Notes: generated by a model from the sequence alone, not told the origin. Positions 1 to 13,600 are shown, counted from the stretch's first letter. The stretch: DNA of 64,000 bases from Moringa oleifera (GCA_021397835.1 JAJFZO010000344.1:4836001-4900000); one strand, 5' to 3'. Program-made: numbers and translations.

Positions 1-600
1 AGGAGCATCCATATCAAGGAACCCAACTTCAATCCAATAACTTCTAGCAAAGGGGCATTTGACAAAAAGATGCCAATATGATTCGATCTTAACTTCACAT
101 AAAAGGCAGCCTTCATGGATATCATAGCCTTTTGCCTTCAGTTGAGTTCTTGTTGGCACACAGCCTTTACATAATTTCCAAACAAAATCTTTCACCTTGA
201 GTAGTGCCTTCAAATTCTAGATAGTCCTCTAATTTCCATCAGTACCATCTTGGTTAAGGTCTGCCATTGCAAGTCTGTATCCAGACTTGACAAGATAAAT
301 TCCTTCTTGGCTATAATATCAAGTAATCTTATGTTCGTTAGAGTTGCTATATACTACCAGGTTAAGAATCTCATTTACATTCATAACACACCAAAAAAAA
401 AAATCCTTAATTATCCTAAGAGTTGGTTTTCAAAATCCATAGATCCTTCACTAGAGTAAACTGAAAAGCAAGGATAAAAGGAGACTTAATTTTAAAGCTT
501 ATTTCACTATTTAGCAAGGGTCACTCCAAACCATGACATTGCTCCCTCTTTCTATCCTTTACCTACATTCTTTCTCCAGAACAGATCACGAGCTTCACAT
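1..600 (-). pseudogene. LINE (non-LTR retrotransposon) ORF2 3' remnant, off window edge
   Basis: Read on the minus strand, 195 to 1 translates to a typical zf-RVT domain (the zinc-binding segment after plant LINE reverse transcriptase): DFVWKLCKGCVPTRTQLKAK, then a Cys-x2-Cys pair in GCLLCEVK, then a His/Cys pair in WHLFVKCPF. In-frame stops lie just upstream (about 195-240). A short stretch near 590-530 (LFWRKN...) resembles the segment that precedes this domain. The piece runs off the left end of the window and is not a functional gene. Family assignment rests on the motif; exact limits are uncertain. Confidence 0.75.
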
Positions 601-1276
601 GCTTCACCAAGTGAAGTTAGGACTTATACCTAAGTAAGCTATCAAGAAATCACTATCAAGATAAGTCATGTAAAAAAAGAACTTATCATGCAGCATTTAA
701 AAAAGATGAGGGCAGTTTAAGGGGACACCCAATCTTGTATAGTTGATGAATTCAATATGACAGATACATATAAGATCGAGATTAAGGACAAAGCTTACAA
801 ACTCTACTAGTTGATCAGTAGACGCACTGTGCAGGAGATCCAAGATCGGCACCCCAACTTGGACTTGTCATGGGTCAAGTGGCCTCTTTAGTTGAAATCT
901 CATAGGTTAACTCTAAAGATTTCGAGGTCTCCCTCACAAATCTAAATGGGATGGCTGAGAGGCTCACTGATGAGGGACCATCAGTTGCCTAAGGCATTAA
1001 TCTCGATATGAACAAAAGAACCAATATGAATAAATCAGTTTGAAATTGCCTAAGGTATTGACCAAAATGTGTCCTTTGGGCCAAGAATCTCGATGTGAAA
1101 AAAAAAAAAAAACTAAGTTTTACCATTTTATTTTGTAATATGGGCCTTGTCATTAAACCCAATAAATTTGATTAAAAACCCGATGTATTTTGTAAATAAG
1201 CCCCGATAAGTTATCAAGAATAGCAATCCTAGTAAAGATTCCCAATTTCGCACTCAATAGAATAACTAGGACCTAA

Positions 1277-2106
1277 CAGCATGTTTGGTTGATAGGAATA
1301 CCAATTCTTTTCCTACTTTATTCCGTATGGAATTGCTTTTTCAATGTTTGGTTCATTTTTATCACAGAATTGTAATTCTTTAAGGAATTTCTATTCCTTG
1401 AAAATCCGGAATAGCTATTCCGAAGTGAACCCTCGGAATTGCTATTCCATGAAAACAAGGAATTGCTATATTTTTCTATTCCCAACATACCCTTGATAAA
1501 AATTTTAAATTACTATATAGATATATAATAACTTTATTTTTTAAAAATAATTTACTAAAAAATAAAAAATATTATTATTATCAAAATATTAATTACTATT
1601 AATATTAATTTTATAATATTAATATTTAAAAATAAAAAATAATTATTAACATATCATTTAGTTAATATTATTTTTATAATAATAACATCTTTTTTATTTT
1701 TTAAATAATGTATCAAAAAATAAAAATATTACTTTTATTAAAATATTAATTAATTTTAATTTTAATTTTAATTTTATAATATTAATATTTAAAAATAAAA
1801 AATAATTATTAACATATCATTTAGTTAATATTATTTTAATATTATTTTAAAATTTAAAATTTAATAAAAATTAATTAATTTATAATTAATTTAGTTGAAG
1901 GGTATACTAGTCTTTTAAATTTGCTTCAATTACTTTCCTAACTTATTCTTTGATGAACCAAACTTATGAAAACGAATTCATACTCTATTCAATTTCATTA
2001 AACCAAACATAATAATGCTTATTCTTTTCTATTCTTTCTCTTTTCTATTCCCAAAGAATACATTTTCTATTCCTTCTCTATTCTATTCCATGAACCAAAC
2101 ATGTCA
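1277..2106. mobile_element. PIF/Harbinger-like MITE with TAA target duplication
   Basis: The two ends form an imperfect terminal inverted repeat: CAGCATGTTTGGTT at 1277-1290 and AACCAAACATGTCA at 2093-2106, whose reverse complement shares 11 consecutive bases with the first. Each end is flanked by TAA (1274-1276 and 2107-2109), the 3-bp target duplication expected of PIF/Harbinger elements. The subterminal regions on both sides are rich in GGAATTGCTATTCC-like blocks, facing inward. The core (about 1490-1900) is extremely AT-rich with no transposase, so the element is non-autonomous. It sits between two pieces of an older LINE. Confidence 0.65.
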
Positions 2107-2399
2107 TAAGGCTTGAAGAAGAGTTACAGTAAATCTTAATGTGCCTATATAGCAAACTAAAAATTATATGAAGTTCTGAGAGCAAAATTAGGTGTCAACA
2201 ATCTCCATGGCAGGCTCTCACTTTTACTAACTTTAACCATCAACATGGTTCTACAAGTCATTAAGTAAACTACAAAGTTCGTTTCTCTTCCACAAGAGAG
2301 TAATGCTCCCCTTACTCCCTTCCCTACATACCGCGAATGCCCCTTCAAGCCCCAGCTTCCATCTCACCTATTTAACTATATGCTTACCTACCCATGTCT

Positions 2400-3200
2400 T
2401 GATTAAAATCATAACCTCTAGCAACTTAAAATTCACTGGCTCGCGAGGAGTTAATACTGCTCGGGGATTGCCAATTCTCTTGTAGTTCCAATTGAGGATT
2501 TTCGTAGCTCTGGTGTGCTTGCTTATCAAGCTCCATCGATCTTAAAGAAAGAGAGCCAGTAACTGTCGCTAAGCCCCCTATTGCATTAACTTCACCTGTA
2601 TTACTTTTTGACACACAAATGCCCATATGTTAAGGAGAGTGCAAGTCAACCCTCCGACGTTTCTTTTCATTAAACAGCTCAAGCCAATGTCTTCAGCTAC
2701 TAGCTCATGAGGTTGAAATATCTTAGCCTAGTCTAGTAGCCCTTGTTGACCGCCTACTATAGCCTTAGCCCAATCAAAATTTAACCCATAATTATTACTA
2801 TTAAATTCGGGATTTATCCTAACTAAAAGACTCTTATCATTTAATGTATGGCCATGGGAGCCTCCCTCAAAATATTAGAGTGTCCTATGTTTGTCTTTAA
2901 TTATGCCTCCATATCTCTAAGAAATCTAAGTATACCCATCTCGTCTCTCAGCCACCTTTCGCTGTTGTTGCTTGTGTTCCTCCTTGTTGAAACTCTCAAC
3001 TAAACACCTCACCCTTTTGTGTAGCTTTTTGCCATTATTGAAGAACAACTTCTTGCAAAATTTGTTTGTATGTCCAAGACATCCGCAGAGAAAACAAAAT
3101 GCTCCCAACCTTTTATACTTAAAGCTGACCATGTGCCAATCACCTTGAGGCCAACAAACTTTCTTACACAAAATGAATGATTTGATATTAGTACTCTAAA
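2400..3200 (-). pseudogene. LINE ORF1 remnant with CCHC zinc knuckle
   Basis: On the minus strand an open stretch from 3171 to 2926 encodes a segment like the central part of plant LINE ORF1 (DUF4283/zf-CCHC_4 type). It has a WPQGDWHMVSFKYKRL lead-in, then FCFLCGCLGHTNKFC, an exact Cys-x2-Cys-x4-His-x4-Cys knuckle encoded at about 3096-3055. Downstream to about 2430 the reading is broken into short frames. With the ORF2 piece at 1-600 on the same strand this is probably one LINE. The spacing is far shorter than an intact ORF1-ORF2 pair, so most of the reverse transcriptase has been lost. Confidence 0.7.
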
Positions 3201-3259
3201 TTCATTTGACGAATTAAAAGTTTTGACAAAAACTTTATAAACAAAAATAAACACACCAC

Positions 3260-5640
3260 TTTAAGTATTAAATTGTAAATTTTTTTTTTCCAAATACATA
3301 TATCACTTATAAAATATTATTAACACTATCGTGTAGAAAGAAGTTTTTAAAAATAAATTAATAAAAATTTACTAATGTTCAATTATGCTAAAAAAAATTG
3401 AATAAATCAATAATTTTATCAATTAAAAGATTTATTATTAAAATTTAAATAATTATACTTTAAAATATAATAAGTAATAATTTTATATAAAATAGGATAA
3501 AAATTATTTTAAACACGAAGTTTTACTCTCTTTCTTTAATCAAAACTTAAATTTTTAAAATATATCTAAACAAACTTTGATTTATTGATTTTATCTAAAT
3601 TAGTCCTTAACGAAAATGATTATAAAATATGATTATTATTTTTATTATTAAAATACATAAAAAAATTACTCAAATAAATTTTACATTCTATTTGATTTCA
3701 TTCTTTAAATTAGAATAATTTTTAAATAATGAACTATTTTTATGAATTTTTAGGTTTTTAATAATATAAATAGTTTTAAAAATATTTTAATACTAAAAAA
3801 TTGGGATTCTTTTTATGATAACTTGAGTAGTTCTTTATATCTACAAAAAATTTCAAATTAAAATTCATAACAATAGATTTTCAATTTGAATATTCTTAAC
3901 TTTTAAATTTTTTGATAAAGTTCAATTTACCTTAGGTTGATAGATCAAGATTTGTTTTTAGATGATTTACAAACCAGGATTTACTTGTAGGATGGGAATA
4001 AAACTCAAAGTTTTAAATAACTTTTATTTAATAAAATATTATATTTTATATAAAAATAATTAAAAAAAATTTTTGAGCTTAAGATCCATCTTATTTTAAG
4101 CTCAAGATTGGCAATAAGCCCAGCAGACCTAATTCGACTACCAAATCATAATCCAAGCTTAGTCCGTAACAAAACCCAACAAATTTTTTATGAGTAACAA
4201 GCTGAGTAAAGATCGTCCATTTAAGAATATATGACCCCTGGTTTGCCCATAAGTTTTACTCGTTATATCACATTAAGGAGTTACCTTATTAGATCTTAAA
4301 CGGACCAATTTAATAGGTTTTAACAGGTCATATATGAATGGGTTTAACAAATTTTATACAAATTAATTTGATGGATAATATTATTTACTATTTCTAAAAA
4401 ATATATAAATAAATAAATAATTTTATTATACTAGTAGCTTTAAACTTTTAAGGTATCAAGTATATAACAAATTTAACACATGCTTTATGTGTAATATTGA
4501 AATCAAAAAAATTGGCGAGTAATATTCTTTGTTATCTATAGAAGATAGATTTTAAATAATATTAATAACATTTAATTAAAAAAATAAATATCAAATAAAT
4601 ATATATATATATATCATTGATTGTTTTGATGGATCAAATTTATATATTTATAAAATTTGATATATAAATTTAAATAAATTCAAGTCATTAACTCATTTGA
4701 CTAATTTTAACAAACTGTTTTATAAGACAATTAAATTAAAAATTGAAAACCATGATTCATCCATTTGAAAAATAGGCAGTCTGTGTGGATCTTCTCACAT
4801 TTCAGTCCGCAAGGTTTAAAACAACAAGCAAGACGCAGGCCCATCAGTCGCTGGGTTTACCCTCTCCTGCTCAACTTTGGAGTTAACGCAGATCGGACCC
4901 TAAAATTAGTGATTTTGAGTCCAAAGACAGTTCTTGTTTTCGGATTATTAAATAATATAAGATTTGAAAGTTAAATATAATAGAGTTGGAAGAAAAAGAA
5001 GAAAGACTATTAAAGGGACTCGGGGAAAGGAAATAAAGAAATTTCAGTCCACAGACAGAGCAAAGATCACAAAATAAAATTTCAAATTATAAATTAAGCA
5101 AATTAAACAGCGATTAGGTTAACTTGTGCCTCGTGGATCTTCATCGATCTTCCAATTTTTTATTTTGTGTGCTTTTTTTTTTAATAAAAAAATAGAGCTT
5201 TTTCAAAAGTTGCAGTACTGGCCATAAGCAGAGCATGATTCTGCTGTTGAACAGAGACGAGACATTATCGAGAGAGATTCTCGGTTATCATTTACTACGT
5301 GGGGCCTACAATTTGAATTTTGTTGTGACTACTGTGCCAAAAACACATGTGGCGCGTGTGCAACACTTACCAATGATAATCACGTAAGATTTGCTTTCAT
5401 TTTTTGAAACTTTTTAACCCTTGATGGTCGGTAGTGTACAGGGGAGAACGGTGTCGTTCTCATTCTCATGATTTATTAACTTGATTTACTGACCCGGATT
5501 CGTTTTTATTAAATTCAAATTAAATAATTTTCAGTTATCAAAAAATCAATTAAAAATTGAATTTATTTACCAGCTGGATTCAGGCTTTATGAGATTTTCA
5601 TCCAAAATCAACCTGTAAAACCTAAATCTAGAGACTAAAT
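3260..5640. other. AT-rich intergenic stretch without recognisable gene
   Basis: No open frame of coding character was found on either strand. The sequence is dominated by A and T runs, with an (AT)n tract near 4597-4614. From about 4760 the base composition becomes more balanced, which may be the distal flank of the X8 gene's 3' end; no domain was recognised there. Confidence 0.5.
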
Positions 5641-5917
5641 TAAATACTACTTACTGCGTTCTAAATTTAGATGTACATAAAGGAAAGGGGATAGAACAAG
5701 AACAGCTTCAGCTACTACAAAACCAGCCAAAAGGAATGAGAACCCAATCTCTTACGAACAGAAACATACAAAAACTTAGCCAGGTTGTCTTTCAATAACA
5801 TACAGTAGAATCACATGCATACCCACCACCTCTGCACATCCAAATCTCTAGAATCACCACTTGCCACACTACCCCACCGTAGCCAGCCCATACCCTTTTT
5901 GTTTTCTTCCGTTTCGT

Positions 5918-8900
5918 TCAATCCTGGAGGAGCATCAAGCCTGAAACCAAGAGGGTTAAGACGAAAATGAACGAGCTATAACCAGGGAGTCTAAACCCAC
6001 CGTCACTGTAGTCTTGGTTGATGCCAGCTCCTGAAGGACCTAGGCCGGTCCCAGCCCCTCCTAGCACTCCAGTGGGTGTCCCAGAGTATGGAGTTGTGGT
6101 GGAGGGTGTGGTTCCCGTGGTTCCAGTGGTTGGATTTGTGGTCACGGGTGAAGTGGTTGTGGTTGGGGTTGTAGTCGCAGGGGTGCCTGCAGCACTGAAC
6201 CAACACAACAAAGCAAGAATCACCAAATTGTTTTACAAATTATGTATCTTATAATGATAAACTCCTAGAATTCAGAAAGTAAATAGATGATTGAAAGATT
6301 ACAAGTTCCATTTTAGCTTATCTAAATTCATGAACAATTCCCATGCGAGTAATCAATCTTGGGCAAAAGCAAGTAAGACAACAAACTTAAAGCATTAAAA
6401 CATAAACGTGTGAAACCCAGATGGCGGGCACTTCATCTCTTTACTTGTCAGGATTTGTCCGGTTTGTCATCACCAAGGAAGGACATTATCTTCGCCTTTC
6501 AAAAAAGAAAGGAAAAAAGAACAGTAATTTAAGGAGAGTGCTCCCATGAAATGTACATTGCAGAGTGCAGGAGTCGGTGTGGGGCTAGACATGCACAGCA
6601 CTCTAGGCATTTGAAGTTTCAAAAAGTTGGCTCATATCCCAAAGCAAATGCCCACATCAAGGCTTTCCAAATAGCTCCAACAAGCAAAACAAAAGTAACT
6701 GGCTCATGAGAAAGTGGATGCAACAACACTTCTGTTCTTCCAATATGGACAAGCCTAATTGCTGAATGCCCTCATCAATTTTTCTGGTTTCTAAAACTTT
6801 TAAAAATTTTGAGAGATAGAGAGGGAGTGTTGCTATCATGGGATGGTTTACTCCAGCTAAACACAAAAGATGAAATTTCATGTCTTTTTCTTATGTGTGT
6901 AAAGGAAGTGAGTAAAGGAACTACATTTTCATGTTTAGGCAATTATATAATACAAGGTCCAACGGTTTTGACTAAGTCGGGGAAAAAGGAAAAGGGGAAG
7001 TAAAATTGCTGTCTTTTATAAGATGCTAACACTTTATACTGTTCAAATGTTGACTATCTTTGCCTTTAGTAAAAGGCATTTGATTTCAATTATTGCTACA
7101 TCTTTTCCGAAAGTGAAAGATTACATGCACCCATATCACTCTGCCGCAACAATAAATCTACATGACAAGGAATATCACCATGCAATAACAATAAGCTCAA
7201 CATGACAAAAGGCTAGGTCCTTCAAAATACAAAACCATTTAAAAAAAAAAAACCTTTTCAATTATAAACAAAAGTAATTGCTGTCCATGCAATTTATCGC
7301 AAATTACACAGAAGAATACAAAACCTTCCATTTAATGCTGCTATGCTTCAAGAATGGTGCACTACCATTAGAGAGATAGTGATATCTGGATAAGTAAATG
7401 ATTCGAGAATGCACATAACACTTTTGCTTTAAATAGGACCAGTGGCAAAAGAAAATAGTGTTACATTTTGCAAAAACGATACATACATACAAGTTGGACA
7501 GTCAAATAATGTAGTTTCCTGTAAGTTTGATGTGGCTGTAATGGGAAAGTGTAAATTGAACGAGGAATTGGGTGGTGCAACAAGCATTTTCTGACATTTC
7601 AGAAGCAATATTTTAAGATAGAAAGCTTATCAGCCAAAAACAGGTGATGGAGATAAATTCTTTCAAAATCCTATCCTTTTTCTTGATGAAGGAAAGATAC
7701 CCATCGCACCAAGAGAAAAAAGTCCAGGGATGACAAAGGCATTGGGCAATGGAATCCAACTATACAAATGCCAAAAGCATATTCAGGTTTAAAGTAGATG
7801 ATTTTCTATTTCCCCAAATTTGGATGATCTTTCTCAATGACTGTCAAATGTAACTAGAAATTGTCGATACTTCGGACCAACTACTGTTACCCAATAGCAA
7901 ATCATAGACCAAAACTATCAAAAGTACTTTATACCATTAAGAATTTTGGTGCTTTTCATTAAATCCCCGTTACATCTAAAACATTGAATACAAGCTAAAC
8001 TTCCAATTATGTGAATTTTAAACAGTGGTCCTATGCAAATCAAATATCTTCAAGTTCTTTATAAAGTCATTGAATTTGGGACCAATAGGGTAGATTCTTT
8101 GAAAGATTTTGACACAACTGAATCTTTGCTCTCTATGAGAATCTAAACTGTGGTGATAGTTTCTCCCAATCAAATCATAATATTTTGTAGTCATAGGCTA
8201 GATTGATTCTCGCCAGAAAGTAACAGCAGAATGTACATAATAATCACGAGTGATACAACTATCCAATCTTAACCATGCATGCAGTGCACATATGCAACGC
8301 ACAAAATGATTCTTGCTACATATGTAATGCCCGAACGATTGAGATTGAGCAATCATATTACTGGTGACTATTGTTAGACTTTTTTATAAAATAATATATA
8401 TATATATATATTTCTTTGGTTGCCAATTACATCTATATGCAAGTATATGGTGAAAACCTATCTACCTATTCCAAAAAATAGAAAATATTTTTTTAATAGT
8501 TTTAAAAAAGTTTGGGCCACAAAAAATCTATCTTAAACAAAGATTGCATAATTACCAAAGTGAAAAACTAGTATAGCCAAAGAGCCATTATTTCATGATG
8601 CTTCAGCCCAACAATTTTTGTTATGACAATTACTGTCTGTGAGAAGTGGGTATATTTTGCATTCAAAACAATAAAAAGCTTCTCACTTTCTAAGATCATT
8701 GTCAAAGTAAATCTCTAAATAATTATGGAATCATATACTGTTAGAATATTCTTGTTTCTCTCATAAAAAATATTTCACCCTTTCCCAACTACCATCAACA
8801 AAGCAGTAAATATATCAGCACCACTTCAAAACACATCATATTCACAACGTTGAGTAAAAAACGCAGAGAATAAATTTGACTGAAAAAAGAGAAAACTGGT

Positions 8901-10916
8901 TCATGGGTGCCCGCTAAAAGAGCATTAAAATGAATCAACTAACCCATAATTATTGGTTTGTGAGAGAAATGACAATTTTCAGCAATTATTTGAGAGCTAA
9001 TCTTTAATTATAGTGACAAGCACCCTACATTATCTATACATAACCAAGGATCCCTGGAAAAAAGAAAAGATAGCAAGAAGAATTGAGCTCATTCAAATCT
9101 AAGTATGCCAAGCAATGCAAAAGGTTGGACAAGCAAGCCGTTTACTCAAAACCAACTTTTTATTGATTATTATGTAATTGAAAAGTCAAATAGAGAATAC
9201 AGAAGATGAGTAACCAGAATACAACAAAAAGACAGGTGAACCTCTCCAAGTATTTAAAATTATGCCTTTTCAATAGAGTTAGTGTTAGAGCGAATAATTA
9301 GAGTTTCGACTGACAAAAGGGCACTTATTCAGCCCCTTTTCCTTACATCCATCATGAGACCTTTCTTTCTTTCTTTCTAACTAAATGAGACCTATTCTTT
9401 TCATTTCAAAGTTGCTTTGAAATCAGAATGAATGCTAGAAAAAAAATATATCATTATCCAATATGTGTTCCCCATTTTGAAGAGAAATGTTGGTTTATTT
9501 AGCTTGTTCATTGTTGGTGAAGAAGAGGAGAGAAATGTAAAAATTAGACCCACTAAAGGCATATAATGGTGTCTTTGTCAGGAGTATAAATGAGTCTTAA
9601 CTTCTTAATAATTGGTGCGGCAGCTTTTATCTGTCATAAGGCTCTCGGTTAATTGAATCTTTAATGCATTCTCAACCTGTGCCCTTACAGCAGTTAACAA
9701 AAGCCCAACGCAATTAAAGTTGCTATAGATTACTAGGCAACCCATTTTGTAAAAGCAAGGCAAATGCCTATCACTCATTCGAATAGTGGAAGGCCAGGCA
9801 CCACATTGAATGACAAAATCAGAAATGAAGGAAAGAAAATAGGGGAAAATCAGAAGAAAACAAAAGACCAGCAGAAAATCAATTAAAGCATACCTGACAC
9901 TGGAAGGGTAAGTACAGCCTGAATAGCCTGTAACAAACCACCATGGAAAAGTGAAAGAAGTCAGTAATATCTCATTTTCCCAGCTTATTTCATGGTAAAT
10001 GTAAATCTAAATGAACATTTTAAGTTGAGATGGGTTGGAGGCTCACTGGGATCAGAGGTAGAAACTTGCGCAGTCCCACTAAAATCACAAGATCCCTGAG
10101 CTTGACCCTTCTTCTGGAAATAGCTGTTAACAGCATAAGAGCAGTGAGCCTTGACAGTATTGGGTTGGAAGCATCCCCCATTTTGATGGGTAGGGCCACA
10201 GTCAGCCCCAGCTCCACATGCATAGTCCAGTGTCTTCTGTAGGACAGCATCACTCAGTCCATCCTTGCAAACACACCATGTGGCACCTACCAAGATACCG
10301 CACAAATGAGTGAACAAAATAAATAAACCCAGAGAGAGATGGAGAGAAGTGGCAAATCTAGGCTGAAAAGGAGATTTCAAGCACCAGAGGACTACATTTT
10401 TTAACAAGGAAAGCAACAATTCCTTACTACATAGAAATCTACAGTGAAAAAAGTTCTGGCTGAAAATTACATAAGCAAGCAGCAAGATATATGGATATAG
10501 AGATGAGGAAAGAAAGAACCACTTTTAACCCACACAAAATGCCCCCAAGGTAAAGAGAAAATGAGGAATAGAAGAAAGAACAGGATTCTATATCCAGTAA
10601 CTTATGATATGAAATGATGCGGTGTCTTCAAAGCAATGAATGTAAAAAATGGGAAACAAGAACGGTGGATAAGATGCACCCAGTGAGGAAAAAACTTTTG
10701 TTTTCTAGAATAAACAGAAGCATAAACTGAAGTAAAGAAATATCAGAGAACAAAAAAGGGGGGGAAAGCAAAGAAGAAAGGAGATCCATGTCTATAAACA
10801 GAAAACTGATGCCTCTACAGCATTACTTCAAACAGGAAACGGAAATAATGTTGCAAGAGCTTACTTGAATGGCCAGTCATAGCCAAAAGAAGCACTGCAA
10901 CCACTAAAGCAGCCAT
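5918..10916 (-). CDS. X8-domain (CBM43) GPI-anchored callose-binding protein, PDCB-like
   Basis: Four exons on the minus strand: 10916-10865, 10286-10047, 9927-9894 and 6194-5918, all with GT-AG borders and matching phases, give 200 residues. Residues 1-18 are a signal peptide. Residues 19-104 are an X8 domain beginning ATWCVCKDG, with cysteines at 22, 24, 41, 47, 56, 66, 84 and 102; this domain binds beta-1,3-glucan (callose). Residues 110-165 form a Thr/Pro/Gly-rich linker likely to be O-glycosylated. The last ~22 residues are a hydrophobic GPI-attachment signal. No glucanase catalytic domain is present. Family knowledge points to the outer plasma membrane face at plasmodesmata or cell wall; which paralogue it matches is not resolved. 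Intron 3 is 3.7 kb. The start ATG at 10916 is chosen because it opens a clean signal peptide; the longer in-frame stretch upstream has no ATG. Confidence 0.92.
6195..9893 (-). other. Large intron 3 of the X8 gene
   Basis: This 3.7 kb intron separates the 34-nt exon from the last exon. It contains an (AT)n tract at about 8394-8411 and scattered A-rich runs. I saw no coding domain, no LTR pair and no poly(A)-tailed insertion in it on either strand. Confidence 0.7.
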
Positions 10917-11069
10917 GACTGAAGCACCAGAGGGTATAGCAGTATGCGTGCGCCTGAGAGACAGAAGCAAAGAGAAACTTAACAATGGTGACAAGAGAAA
11001 GCTAGTTGCAGCAACCAGGAGTAAGAAAGGGCAGGAGACAGGGGGAGGAGTACTGCTGAGTGACAAAGA

Positions 11070-13600
11070 GAGAGAGTGAGTGAGAGAGTGAATATCTAAG
11101 CCAAAAATACTCCACTACTGCGACTAACATGTAAAAGACTGACTTAGATGGTGGAATGAAGGTGGCCCAGGTCCTTGGTTGGTGTCGGCTTGCGAGTGCT
11201 TTTTTGTTCCTTAACTTCGGGCCATGTTTACAGTACTATTTACCGCCGCTCCCTTTACCATATACCAAGAAAATCTTCATTATTTAAATTCTTTTCTGGT
11301 ATCACCATGGCACTGACTGTACGTGCTTGAAAGCGGAGAACCTATTTAATATTAACTCTTTAAGAATATTTAACATAAGCCTTTCTATTTTCTTGTTCTA
11401 GAGTCACTGAAGTTACCACATCGATTACAGAGAAGGATCCAATGAACTTGGGCAAGTTCTTAAAGTTGGTTTATGCTTATATTAAAATCAACAGATACAG
11501 TAAGTTGCAAGTGATTTGCCTTGGTGTATTAATTCCTTGGATTTTCTTGTTTTTAACTTTTTCAGTCACATGCAAAACAATAAGAAAGACAAACCTCATT
11601 CCACCATCTATAGACAAGATCCAGGGCAATTACATGGTTGAACTCAACCTAACTTTTTGTTGCAATTAATGGGCAAAGTTACAAGGCCTTTCCAATATAA
11701 TATTTTTTATAAAAAATAATTATAAAATTTTAAAAGTTACTGACTTTTCATTGATATTTCAAAAATTGAATCAAATCGATTAATTTCACCGGTTGAATTT
11801 TGAATCATAAACTGAAATTTTGATCTTTTCATTTATTTAAAAATCTAGTTAATTTACTTATGTTATCAAAATTCTATTTACTATAATGGTTTTAAATTTT
11901 AACCAAAACACCCTTGTTTTGAAATAAAGATTGAAAAAATTATCATAATTTAAATCAATAAAAACGTAATTTTTTATTAACACTAAAATCTTTTTTTAGC
12001 TCAAAAATATCATGAAAAATTTACTCAAATAGTTTGGCAATCAAACCTCGAGTGGTTTTAGCACCAGCAGCAGATCTTCTTTGGTTTAAGGATATGGTCA
12101 TATGAATGTTTGTACCATTTGATCAAAGTTTCAAACTTAATTCGATAATTAACAAAGAAAAGCTTTAAATTTTTTTAAAGTGTTTGATGATGAAACAATC
12201 ATGTAAATCAAGATCTAAGGAGTGCAATGAATATGCCTTACTGGCTTGCAGCCATGGATGGCCTCATCAAGTTCAACAAATCATGGCTGGCAGTAGGTCC
12301 CACTCGCTGCTCTCTCTTCCAGACAACCATTATGATGTCCTTCGATCCCTTTCGCTTAAGCCTTGGATTGCCGTACCATATATATTTATGTTAACGAAAT
12401 TTTGTTTTCTCTTCTTTTGGGTTTTTCTAATAAAAAAGATAAATAATTAAATATATAACAAATTTACCATCCGCTTTTATTTTTTTGTTAATATTCACTA
12501 AAACAAATTTTTACATCTATTTTTTTATAAATTTTATTATTAAATAATATATCATATTTTAAAATTATGAAATACAATTTTATTTCATTTTTAAAATAAA
12601 TTTATAATGATTAAAATTTTAAAATAAATAATGTTTATGATATAACAACATATTTGTTTGATAGTATAATATCTTTTCATATAATATAAAAAATAAATAA
12701 AAATTTTAATTATCAAAATGATCAATGTTTAATTATGATTGAAATCATTGTTATATGATATTATAATAATTGAATGATATTTCATAAGAGTACAGTTTAA
12801 TTTGACAATCATTATTTTTAATCAAATATTCTTTCCTCCACTTTTTATCATAACTTTTGGTCAAGGTTATTAGAAAGCCAGTACCATAATAGCGAGATCT
12901 ACAAGCCCGAGTTCCTCTTTTGGGCCTTCCTCAACCATACTTGCTTTAATGGGCTTCTAGTGACATTAAAAAATAAAGCCCGAGTATGGTAGTTTTACTT
13001 TTGTTTTATTTATTTTTTAAAAAATATAATAAAATTTTAATAAATATAAAAATATTAAATTAAATTAATTTTTAATTTAATTTTTGATGTGTGAATTAAA
13101 TTAATTAAATATTTGATTTTTTTAATTTCAATTAAATTAGATATTATCTCAAATAGTTGTTGGAATACTTCAAAAATTATTTAAATAAATTTTATGTTTT
13201 TTAAAATCTATATTTTAATTTTTAATTTACATATTATTTTTATGAATATTTAAAATTTTAATTATGCATATATATATATATATATATCAATGTTAAAAAA
13301 TTCAAACAATTTTGTTTGGCATCTTGTATAGTTTTGTAAAAAATTTAAGTCAAATTTGTTGTATAAATTATTCAAATAACTTTATAAAAAAATTTAATGA
13401 AAGATCTAAATCAAATCAAATTGAAATGTGAGATATATAATTAATAAATTGATTTTTTTAAATGTAAAATGAAAAGTATGTATAGTTTATAATTTTTTAT
13501 ATTTATTATAATTTTTCAAAAAAATTTAATTATGTAAATATATCTTAAAATAAAATTTATTTATTTAATACAAACTTGAATTTATAATTAAATTTGAATT
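11070..13600. other. Intergenic DNA upstream of the X8 gene
   Basis: The first ~50 bases past the X8 gene carry GA-rich runs (11066-11092), which read as CT-rich leader on the gene's strand. The remainder is AT-rich with no supported gene. An (AT)n tract lies at about 13266-13287. Short open frames at 11442-11669 and 12184-12450 have no recognisable domain and were not accepted as genes. Confidence 0.5.

Noticed and set aside
2157..2626. Short minus- and plus-strand frames between the MITE and the LINE knuckle
   Set aside because: No domain could be recognised. They are probably broken LINE ORF1 sequence and are covered by that entry.
6018..6254. Plus-strand Val/Pro/Gly-rich frame
   Set aside because: It is the antisense of the Thr/Pro/Gly-rich linker of the X8 protein.
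9985..10485. Single-exon 166-residue reading of the X8 exon with flanks
   Set aside because: The X8 exon ends at a clean GT donor (10046-10045) and starts after an AG (10288-10287). The extra residues on both sides are intron.
10815..11066. Longer N-terminal form of the X8 protein starting near 11066
   Set aside because: The upstream in-frame stretch starts with TTG, not ATG. MAALVVAVLLLAMTGHSS from 10916 is a complete signal peptide leading into the X8 domain.
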